A stretch of 38,819 bases of DNA, taken from contig NZ_JAERTY010000018.1 in assembly GCF_016746095.1 (NCBI RefSeq), positions 1 through 38,819 on the forward strand, in the 5' to 3' direction. The position numbers were made by a program, and so were the translations under genes. This DNA comes from Sphingobacterium faecale. Its GTDB lineage: Bacteria; Bacteroidota; Bacteroidia; Sphingobacteriales; Sphingobacteriaceae. The notes below the pieces were generated by a model. That model was given only the letters and a program-made list of their open reading frames with translations, was not told the origin of the DNA and did not search any database. Position 1 is the stretch's first letter. Each line of letters starts with the position of its first letter. Of the stretch, positions 32,270 to 38,819 are shown one piece after another.

Positions 32270-33598
32270 TTATTTTCTTAGATTTTGTTGAATTCCGGAG
32301 GACTTAATTTCATTAACTGGTATAGGAAGGAGCCATTTAGGACTGTTAGGTGGCAAGGTATAAATCTTTTCACCTAAGGTTCTAGTTAGGGTAATATTAG
32401 CTCCACCCCGATTATAGCGCTTTAGATCCGACCAGCGAACACCACGGAAAATCAGCTGTTTTCTACGCTCTTGGAGAATAAGCGATAATGCTTCTTCCTT
32501 TGTCGAAAATACTTTATCAATATAAGCCGAATACATGTGTTTCAACAAGAAATTTAACGTTTTCATGGCTTCGTCTTTATCACTTAAACGTGCTTCACAT
32601 TCTGCCTTTATTAAGTATTGTTCATCTGTATCTAATCCGCTAAAACTATATACAGCCAATCCGTAATTATCCTTCTTTGTAGCAATACCTAGACTACTAG
32701 AGTTGAAATAGACCTTTTTTCTCAAATCATTAACACTGTAGGAATTGTAAAGAACTTCACTTATTAGTGTATTACTCGCATAATTCTGAATCAACGAACC
32801 CGGTGTTAGGTAAGAAAAATATATAGCTTCCTTATAATCTCTAATTTTTTTTAAATTAAAATCAGTCAAATCATTATACAGGAGCAAAGAATTTTTAGAA
32901 GCTGCCAATGCTGATTCATAATTTTCCGTCATTAAATAAACTCGAGCAAGCAAGGCAAATGCAGCTACTTTGGATGGGCGACCAAAATCAACCTGTTCTC
33001 TTAAAAGCGTTATAGACTCCCTTAAATCTTCAATCAATCTTTTATAGCAAACTAGAACTGATTCGCGCTTTACTTTTTCATTCACATCGGAAGATAGAGG
33101 AATTGGTACGCCAAGATCAGAAACTGCATTTACTGGATGATAAGCTGGCGCATATAATTGTAGCAAATAATGTAGGCTCATCGCCCGCACGAATAATGCA
33201 GAACCCTTTACGTGATTAAAAGATTCCTCATTCGTCGTGTTTACAGAGACCTTATTCAATCCATCCAATACCACATTGGCATAAAAAATCTGTTCATATA
33301 GTCTATTCCAGCCATAATCCTCGTTTTCTATTGTTCCATAAATATCATCAGCCCATACATAAGCATTCTTAAACACTACATTGTTCATACTTTGCCAATA
33401 AGTATTTGTTAAATAGTAATCATCCGCCTGTATATCGAGTAGTTCGGGAGCCCATTTTAAAGAACTGGCATCCAACAGCTGTTGAAAGTCATCCAAAGTC
33501 GTCGGTACAACCGTATCAGAACTTGGCTTGACATCCAAGAACCCATCTCCGCAGGACAAAAGTCCCAAAGAGCATATAATTATAAATAATTTGTTCAT
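32270..33598 (-). CDS. SusD/RagB-family lipoprotein (system 3)
   Basis: This 442-aa surface lipoprotein pairs with the SusC encoded 11 bp upstream. The lipobox is LLSC (C16), followed by GDGFLDVKPSSDTVVPTTLD, the usual N-terminal pattern. The middle holds TPR-like helices (AFALLARVYLMTENYESALA) and the C-terminus has the family motif LQERRKQLIFRGVRWSDLKR, then YNRGGANITLTR. It resembles the system 1 SusD in size and in its C-terminal motif, consistent with the two systems being related. Ligand not evident. Confidence 0.92.
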   Translation of the reverse strand: MNKLFIIICSLGLLSCGDGFLDVKPSSDTVVPTTLDDFQQLLDASSLKWAPELLDIQADDYYLTNTYWQSMNNVVFKNAYVWADDIYGTIENEDYGWNRLYEQIFYANVVLDGLNKVSVNTTNEESFNHVKGSALFVRAMSLHYLLQLYAPAYHPVNAVSDLGVPIPLSSDVNEKVKRESVLVCYKRLIEDLRESITLLREQVDFGRPSKVAAFALLARVYLMTENYESALAASKNSLLLYNDLTDFNLKKIRDYKEAIYFSYLTPGSLIQNYASNTLISEVLYNSYSVNDLRKKVYFNSSSLGIATKKDNYGLAVYSFSGLDTDEQYLIKAECEARLSDKDEAMKTLNFLLKHMYSAYIDKVFSTKEEALSLILQERRKQLIFRGVRWSDLKRYNRGGANITLTRTLGEKIYTLPPNSPKWLLPIPVNEIKSSGIQQNLRK

Positions 33599-33609
33599 TC
33601 TATATCTTT

Positions 33610-36600
33610 TTAAAAATTTAGATTAACACCCAAGGAATAAGTCCGAACAGCTGGATAGACCATCGTGTTACCGTAGACAGCTTCAGGATCAAAGCCCAAT
33701 TTGTTAGCAGCCCACAGTACCCCAAGGTTGTTGGTATAGCCATAAACCTGCACTGTAGACAAACCAATACGAGGTAACTTAATTGTATAAGCCAATCGAA
33801 TATCGCGCAAACGAATATGATCACCACGCTCAACCAGATGCTCCGTCATGTTATAAAAAGTCTCCCGGTTGGCTATTACTGGATAAACGGAAGCAGGCAC
33901 ATGTGTACGAGCTTCATCGCCTGTCTGCTGCCAACGATTCATATAGTCGTATTGAAATGGAGCAATGGAGTACGATGATGTACTATACAATGTACCGTAG
34001 TTAAGGCCCATTCGCCTTACGAAATACCCAAACTGCCCCGATATCGTGAGGGACAAATCGAAAGAATTATATTGAATGGTATTTCGTATAGAACCGAATA
34101 AACTAGGTGTGGCACGACCATGATATCTATAATCATCCAACCGTGTATTATTGTAGATATTCGTGTAATCTTTGGATATTTCCCCCTCAAAATAGCCTTG
34201 AGGCTGTCCATTAACATCTAGCCCTCCCGAAGCAAAAGAATATATCCCATACAAAGGTTTACCTTCGATGGGATATTGGCCTAAACTACTCGTCAAATAC
34301 AACCGATCAGAGGATGGTTTCAATTGATAACCGGTCACCTTTTCCTTGGTATAAGAAAGTATCAAATCCGATTGCCATAAAAAGGCCTTTGATTGAATAT
34401 TTTTGTTTTTTAGATTTAAATCCCAGCCCGATCCTTTGAGCGAGGCCCAATTACCAAACAAAGTAATAACTCCAGAGGAAGGATTTATAGGGTGTGAGCT
34501 TAATAAATCGGTTGCCTTTTTATAATAATGCTCTATCGAACCTGATAAACGGTTGGTAAAAGCTGAAAAATCAACAGCTAAATTAGACATACGGATATTC
34601 TCCCAACTGAGTTGAGGATTCGGAGGGTTAATTACTGTTTGATAAATGCGTTTAGTATCGTAGTCGGGATTTGATGCAATCTTAGAAGTAATATAAGCCG
34701 ATCTTCCACTAACATTTCCCGTGTAGCCATGTGTGGCTCGTATCACGAGTTTTGATAGCCAATCCACTTTATAAAAATCCTCTTCATGCAATTGCCAACG
34801 GGCTCCTGCCGACCAAAATGGTCTCCCTCGCTGATTAATATCTACCCCAAATATGTTCGCCTCGTCCTTACGTGCGGAGAATGTCACGGTATAGCGCTTA
34901 TCGTAGGTATAAGAAGCATTTCCGAAATACAATCTGTTTCTATTTAAAGTCGTAAGACGAGACAGATTGATCGGAATCACATTATTAGCCACCCCTAAAT
35001 TACCGGTCAGGTATTGTCGATATCGCTGGGTAGCATCGAAAGGGACATAAGTTTCTGTCTCCTCTTGGTATCCCATCATCACAGGCATAATACGTTCTAA
35101 AGTATTTCGACTATTCAACTCTAATCCCCCAACTAAATGAAAGTCATGAATTTCCTTCCATTTTTTATCGACATTAAAACTACCTCGAAAATAATGCGCA
35201 CTCTGTCCGAAGTTTGTTTGATTAAGACGAGCACCATCAGGTATAGCAGAGCTTGCTATCCCAGTTGCATGATTGATCTGTGTGAATCGATTATACAGAT
35301 CACGCATTTCAAAATACTCCGCTTCTCGTAAAGTATTTCTCTCACTGTAGCTACGTCGATACTGATAATTTGCAAATAAACTTAACCAACCTAAAGGCTT
35401 GTAACTAATGCTCGGTCGGAATTGATAGCTAATCTCTTCATTGTTGTTGCTATATAATTTATAGTTCTCAATTGGATAATAGTTCCAGTCTTTCAATAAA
35501 CCCATTCCTGCTGTATCAATATAACTCTGACGTAAGCCTTGAGCACTACTTCCACCGCCGATTGATAATGGACTACCATCCTCGTCAACAAGTTTATTAT
35601 ACAATACCTGATACTGGGCACTCCCTCCAACCCTATTAATACCTGAAGCAAATTGTACATCTGTATCAACTACCAACTTATTTTTAAGCATACGGTAGCT
35701 ATTCCGAGCCTGTAGGGTAATACGTTCATTATGATGACCAGATAGATTACCTAAATTCTTATCGTAACCTGCAGAGAAGTAATAATTATGCTGTTTCGCT
35801 CCGCCAGAGAAATTGATAGCTCCTTTATAAAGTTGCACTGGACGATATACATATTTATTTAGATCGCGACGCACATCTTGTGTTTTCAATTGCGCGATAC
35901 GTCTTTCCATCTCGGCCTTATCGATATGTCCATTCCTTTCAGCGAGCAGTGCTTCAATGGTTGGGGTGATATACGGATAGATTTGATTGATGGTTCCATC
36001 CCAAGCTCCTTCGCCGTATAAAAATCGTTCGATCTCGATCACCTCATTCATAGGTATTGTAGGGTTGTAATAGAGATTTGGCTTTTCGCTGATCGACATA
36101 TCGGTTCGAACAGATACTTTAAGGGGCTGCTCAAAGCGGCCCTTTTTAGAAGTCAGTACAATAACGCCATTTCCAGCTCGTGCTCCCCAAATTGACGAGG
36201 CTGCGGCATCTTGCAATACCGTGACGGATTCTATATCCTCTGGATTGATTGTATTTATATCGCCGTCGAAAGGAAAGTTGTCTAGGATGATTAGTGGCTC
36301 TGCATTCGCAAATAAAGTACTGATACCACGAATAGACATGGAAGGCCTATTGGAAGCAAATGTCGTTGCCCCTACCTGATTATTATTAAATATCAATCCC
36401 CGAGTCACGCCATTTAACCGATCCAGGATATTGGAACCAACGGTACGGCTCAATAGTTTGTTGTCAATATGTACAAATGAACCTGTTGCACGTTCCTCAG
36501 GCACTTTGAAATAACCCGTTTCGGCAACTATTGCTACAGTATCAATTTGTTTCGCATCTTTTTCTAGGCCATCCTGTAAATTGATTATAAATGGTCCGCG

Positions 36601-37077
36601 GTTAATAGTATCAAATGGGACATAGATCGGTTTAGTGAGTTTACTATGCCCTAAACGCAACATACCAGATTCAAGGTAAACACCACGAAAAGAAAAAGAT
36701 CCATCATTCTGTGAATAAACATAGATATCCGTTCCTTCGATACTGATATGACTTCTTAGGCTAAGCGTGTTATCTGAAGATACCACCTTGCCTTTTAAAT
36801 ATGGTCGATAAGTTTGGCTTATCTCAGGGGCTTTAGCCGGATCACCGACAATCGTCCCTTGAGGATAAGCACTATTAAACAACACACAGAATATTATTAA
36901 TAGCACAGCTCCTAGCGTCGAGTCGTCAATGCGATATCTCCATAACGGGTGAAGCAGTCTATATTTATTGTTTTCTTCTTTTGGGTGACTTGAAAGGTCT
37001 TGATAACTTGTTAATTTGATAACATGATCACACTCTCGAATAGACAGTCCACTTCCACCCCCATTAAAATTCTTCAT
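33610..37077 (-). CDS. SusC-family TonB-dependent receptor without STN domain (system 3)
   Basis: This is an 1155-aa outer-membrane transporter. The plug (SSIWGARAGNGVIVLTSKKG) and the barrel, ending SLGVNLNF, are typical. There is a carboxypeptidase-regulatory-like domain (~92-165), but no STN domain, and no FecR or sigma gene is nearby, so it is not a Fec-type transducer. The start is uncertain: the signal-like segment LGAVLLIIFCVLFNSAYPQG begins only at residue ~55, after a polar 54-aa extension. In the relative at 1-332 the signal peptide is at the N-terminus, and a GTG at codon 58 would restore that form. Confidence 0.9.
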   Translation of the reverse strand: MKNFNGGGSGLSIRECDHVIKLTSYQDLSSHPKEENNKYRLLHPLWRYRIDDSTLGAVLLIIFCVLFNSAYPQGTIVGDPAKAPEISQTYRPYLKGKVVSSDNTLSLRSHISIEGTDIYVYSQNDGSFSFRGVYLESGMLRLGHSKLTKPIYVPFDTINRGPFIINLQDGLEKDAKQIDTVAIVAETGYFKVPEERATGSFVHIDNKLLSRTVGSNILDRLNGVTRGLIFNNNQVGATTFASNRPSMSIRGISTLFANAEPLIILDNFPFDGDINTINPEDIESVTVLQDAAASSIWGARAGNGVIVLTSKKGRFEQPLKVSVRTDMSISEKPNLYYNPTIPMNEVIEIERFLYGEGAWDGTINQIYPYITPTIEALLAERNGHIDKAEMERRIAQLKTQDVRRDLNKYVYRPVQLYKGAINFSGGAKQHNYYFSAGYDKNLGNLSGHHNERITLQARNSYRMLKNKLVVDTDVQFASGINRVGGSAQYQVLYNKLVDEDGSPLSIGGGSSAQGLRQSYIDTAGMGLLKDWNYYPIENYKLYSNNNEEISYQFRPSISYKPLGWLSLFANYQYRRSYSERNTLREAEYFEMRDLYNRFTQINHATGIASSAIPDGARLNQTNFGQSAHYFRGSFNVDKKWKEIHDFHLVGGLELNSRNTLERIMPVMMGYQEETETYVPFDATQRYRQYLTGNLGVANNVIPINLSRLTTLNRNRLYFGNASYTYDKRYTVTFSARKDEANIFGVDINQRGRPFWSAGARWQLHEEDFYKVDWLSKLVIRATHGYTGNVSGRSAYITSKIASNPDYDTKRIYQTVINPPNPQLSWENIRMSNLAVDFSAFTNRLSGSIEHYYKKATDLLSSHPINPSSGVITLFGNWASLKGSGWDLNLKNKNIQSKAFLWQSDLILSYTKEKVTGYQLKPSSDRLYLTSSLGQYPIEGKPLYGIYSFASGGLDVNGQPQGYFEGEISKDYTNIYNNTRLDDYRYHGRATPSLFGSIRNTIQYNSFDLSLTISGQFGYFVRRMGLNYGTLYSTSSYSIAPFQYDYMNRWQQTGDEARTHVPASVYPVIANRETFYNMTEHLVERGDHIRLRDIRLAYTIKLPRIGLSTVQVYGYTNNLGVLWAANKLGFDPEAVYGNTMVYPAVRTYSLGVNLNF

Positions 37078-37147
37078 TTTTTTGGAATTTAATTATTTTC
37101 TAATGGTCCAAAAGAGCTTGCAGAGCAAGGTTTTTTGGATTCATTAG

Positions 37148-37258
37148 GTGTGACCTGATCACTCCAAACCGTCATTTCGACCGAAGTGGAGAAATCCAGA
37201 GATTCACCGAGAGATAATCTCAATAACTAACCGTACCTAATCTCTGATCAGGCCACAC
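37148..37258. repeat. Palindromic element with CATTTCGACC core (REP/MITE-like)
   Basis: GTGTGACCTGATCA (37148-37161) and TGATCAGGCCACAC (37245-37258) are inverted repeats with one mismatch over 14 bp. They enclose GTCATTTCGACCGAAGTGGA plus GAAATC, a sequence of a kind I know to be dispersed in many Bacteroidota intergenic regions. Inside, AGAGATT and AATCTCT form a further nested pair. This fits a non-autonomous palindromic repeat. Confidence 0.65.
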
Positions 37259-37497
37259 GATTTAAATAAAAATTGATTAACTGATTTGTCTTGCGTGCTT
37301 TTAGAAGTATAATTTAGCTTAATCGGTTTTATATACGCATAGACCTAGAAATCGAAATAGATAGGCGCGGAACTATTCCGGACCTTTGATAATGTTTTTT
37401 TGTAATTGCTCTTTAATTTTTATCATAACTCACTTTTATTTGGGTATCAAAGCGAGTCTCCTAAAGAAAAACAGGGACAGTCCCGTGTTCCATAGCC

Positions 37498-37632
37498 GAT
37501 TCCAGAAAAGTTTGAGCCCAGAGCAGCACATGAAACAGCAAGACCCGTCCCTGAAAATGTAAAAATATACATTTTTTTAAAAAGTTCTGGGTTTACCTTG
37601 CCGCCTTCATCCCTGGGCTCAATCATGGAATC
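37498..37632. repeat. Inverted-repeat element bounded by GATTCCA/TGGAATC
   Basis: GATTCCA (37498-37504) and TTGAGCCCAG (37512-37521) are mirrored by CTGGGCTCAA (37613-37622) and TGGAATC (37626-37632). The arms are perfect but the spacings differ (7 and 3 bases). The interior contains GACCCGTCCCTG and a long A/T run. It looks like a small non-autonomous element or a long RNA hairpin. Confidence 0.5.
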
Positions 37633-37749
37633 TGAAGACCCTAAAATATATAATTTGGACTACATTGTCCTAGCTTCCTGTTTTACATATCATTAAATAA
37701 TTAATTTCCATTACAAATATAAACAAATAATTTCAAAATGAACAATATT

Positions 37750-37790
37750 TTATACAAAATGTCACTATTTAAGTTTATCCATTTGTATAA
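37750..37790. promoter_or_regulatory. Inverted repeat touching the XRE gene start codon
   Basis: TTATACAAAATG (37750-37761) and CATTTGTATAA (37780-37790) form an inverted repeat with one extra A in the left arm. The last A of the right arm is the first base of the ATG. The position suggests an autoregulatory operator of the regulator encoded here; binding is inferred. Confidence 0.45.
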
Positions 37791-38299
37791 TGGAATTAAC
37801 AATAGAAGTTTTGCAGCCCAATATCATAGAAATCCGAGATGCAACAGGATTAAGTCAGGAGAATTTCGCTCTACTTTGTGAATTTTCAAGATCTACTTTA
37901 ACCAATATCGAAAATGGTAAATCTCTTCCTTCAACTACTACAATAAATAAAATATCAGGTTTCACTAACATTGGTTTAGAAAAAATAACCAAGAGAGACT
38001 TTATACCACCGATTAACTTACGAGAGAAATTACAAAAGAAGTACTCTAACGACCCGACAAAATCGGTACTCTTGGAACAAGTACCGTCTGTTCCTTATAT
38101 AATTAAATACAGATTACTTAAAACTACTTTTCTAGACTCCTTTCGGGAGAGGTTAGAAATATTAACATATATCAAAAACAAGTATGGGTGGGAAATCAAT
38201 CCTAACACATTAACTACTAACCTAAAAAGGTTAAATAACAAATTGATAATAGTGCCAAACCCTAAGCACAATAAAGGGTACGTATATAAAAAATTATGA
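37790..38299 (+). CDS. XRE-family regulator with C-terminal winged-helix-like domain
   Basis: This 169-aa DNA-binding protein has an N-terminal XRE helix-turn-helix at ~9-60 (EIRDATGLSQENFALLCEFS, RSTLTNIENGKSLPSTTTIN; the S-Q-x2-F and I-E-x-G marks are standard). Residues ~110-169 (LDSFRERLEILTYIKNKYGW, NTLTTNLKRL, GYVYKKL) look like a small winged helix. A decayed paralogue lies at 10917-11360, with the same C-terminal domain. An inverted repeat overlaps the start codon and there is almost no leader after it. A copy of the 106-bp repeat follows 288 bp downstream. It may be the repressor of a mobile unit. Confidence 0.75.
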   Translation: MELTIEVLQPNIIEIRDATGLSQENFALLCEFSRSTLTNIENGKSLPSTTTINKISGFTNIGLEKITKRDFIPPINLREKLQKKYSNDPTKSVLLEQVPSVPYIIKYRLLKTTFLDSFRERLEILTYIKNKYGWEINPNTLTTNLKRLNNKLIIVPNPKHNKGYVYKKL

Positions 38300-38587
38300 A
38301 TTTACTAAAGTTCTAGAGTATAAGAGAAATGAGTCCGATTCAATCCCGTATTAAACGGACAATATATAAGCCCTATGGCGCCCTAATCCGTGTTGACTCC
38401 GAGTCATCTCCCTGTTTGAAAGCAACCATCAAAAGGAGTCAAAATACTGGCTTCATTAACGGAACTCGTTGACAATTGCCTTCTCATACGAACCTTTACC
38501 CCATGGCGCGTGCTAGCAGCTCGTGTCTATACAATTCTTACAATTAAGCACGGATTCATAATGATTACTCTGACTGTGGGATGCTCG
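38300..38587. other. Spacer between XRE gene and 106-bp repeat
   Basis: No gene is supported. It includes CCGTATTAAACGG near 38347, a short inverted repeat. It is not similar to the 93-bp spacer between the decayed XRE copy and the other 106-bp repeat. Confidence 0.35.
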
Positions 38588-38693
38588 AAGAAAGAAATAA
38601 ACATTACACAAAATAGCCCTCGCAGACTGCAAGGGCTATGCTTAACCAATTATGACTCCGCAGGGATGCGGGTTCGTTTTACCAAGACTAAAG
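38588..38693. repeat. 106-bp structured repeat, copy B
   Basis: This matches 11454-11559 with about four substitutions, same orientation, 27 kb apart. The two hairpins are unchanged: the 27-base palindrome around GCAGACTGC and the CCGCA-GGGA-TGCGG stem. Substitutions lie before the first hairpin (TTTACAAG against TACACAAA), leaving the stems intact, which hints that structure is what is kept. Confidence 0.85.
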
Positions 38694-38715
38694 TATCCAC
38701 CCTATGAAACACATA

Positions 38716-38746
38716 TTGACATAGTTTGCCTTGGTAATTAATTTTG
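38716..38746 (+). promoter_or_regulatory. Bacteroidetes-type promoter of the IS66-like ORF
   Basis: TTG (38716-38718), 20 bases, then TAATTTTG (38739-38746) fits the Bacteroidetes -33 TTG / -7 TAnnTTTG consensus. The ATG follows only 4 bases later, so transcription should begin at or next to it, giving a leaderless or nearly leaderless message. Confidence 0.55.
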
Positions 38747-38750
38747 TACC

Positions 38751-38819
38751 ATGAACAACAATCAGGAAAAACGAGAGCATATGCTATCGATGATATCGGA
38801 GTGGCAGCAGAGCGGCAAA
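38751..38819 (+). CDS. IS66-type transposase accessory ORF, 5' end only
   Basis: The 23 visible codons begin MNNNQEKREHMLSMISEWQQ then SGK. The M-x-x-x-I-x-x-W-x-x-S-G-K start is characteristic of the small helix-turn-helix ORF (TnpA) that precedes tnpB and tnpC in Bacteroidota IS66-type elements. The gene runs off the window, so the family call rests on this short segment. It begins ~60 bp after the 106-bp repeat. Confidence 0.55.
   Translation, partial: MNNNQEKREHMLSMISEWQQSGK

Larger units (their letters stand above)
37078..37789. other. Long intergenic stretch with two palindromic elements
   Basis: I see no gene in these 712 bp. They hold two separate inverted-repeat elements (37148-37258 and 37498-37632) and a perfect GGGAC-A-GTCCC palindrome near 37473. 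The stretch contains the promoter regions of the flanking divergent genes. Confidence 0.5.

Noticed and set aside
38510..38707. 65-codon ORF reading through the second 106-bp repeat
   Set aside because: Only the repeat part is shared with the other copy; the start region has no counterpart there and no coding character.

Overview
The window looks like accessory DNA of a Bacteroidota genome, most probably Sphingobacteriaceae (Sphingobacterium- or Pedobacter-like). The basis is three SusC/SusD pairs plus the start of a fourth SusC, two FecI/FecR-type (ECF sigma and anti-sigma) regulators, TlpA-type thioredoxins next to SusCD, a DUF6520-like exported protein, and a Bacteroidetes-type promoter (TTG-N20-TAATTTTG) at the right edge. 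I saw no rRNA, tRNA or CRISPR array.

Layout. (1) 1-832, minus: N-terminus of a SusC-type receptor, translationally coupled (TAATG) to an unrecognised 166-aa gene. (2) 833-2540: mostly non-coding, with a 54-aa putative membrane ORF, an XRE-like regulator, an ORF6N-type tail remnant and a perfect 18-bp hairpin. (3) 2628-10193, minus: complete Fec-type operon, ECF sigma - FecR - SusC (with STN domain) - SusD - TlpA-like. (4) 10194-14472: a scrapyard holding a decayed XRE regulator, a 106-bp two-hairpin repeat, the 3' half of cas4, a RhuM-Fic toxin gene that has lost its Fic catalytic part, an intact TlpA thioredoxin whose 3' end is duplicated 3.2 kb upstream, and the tail of an Rpn-type nuclease. 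(5) 14679-26471: a second SusCD locus, FecR - SusC - SusD - DUF1735/EEP lipoprotein - EEP phosphodiesterase lipoprotein - SGNH hydrolase - DUF4091/GH123-like glycosidase. Its ECF sigma gene is at the far end, convergent and overlapping the last gene. (6) 26673-30688: a membrane protein with a possible LytTR-like tail, divergent from a 143-aa hypothetical, an AraC-family regulator, a frameshifted MauE/DoxX gene and a cysteine-containing DUF6520-like protein. (7) 30759-37077, minus: SusC - SusD - TlpA (CLAC motif); this SusC closely resembles the truncated one at the left edge. (8) 37078-38819: two palindromic elements, an intact XRE regulator with a C-terminal winged-helix-like domain, a second copy of the 106-bp repeat, and the start of an IS66-type ORF.

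How it fits together. Three outer-membrane uptake systems share the window. Systems 1 and 3 have related SusC proteins followed by SusD and a thioredoxin-like protein, with no polymer-degrading enzyme. System 2 carries enzymes that together suggest a substrate with phosphodiester, ester and hexosamine bonds, such as a glycolipid or phospholipid headgroup; that substrate is my inference. The two most unusual items are the pairing of the 106-bp structured repeat with paralogous XRE regulators at 11 kb and 38 kb, and the tandem of an apparently inactive and an apparently active EEP protein in system 2.
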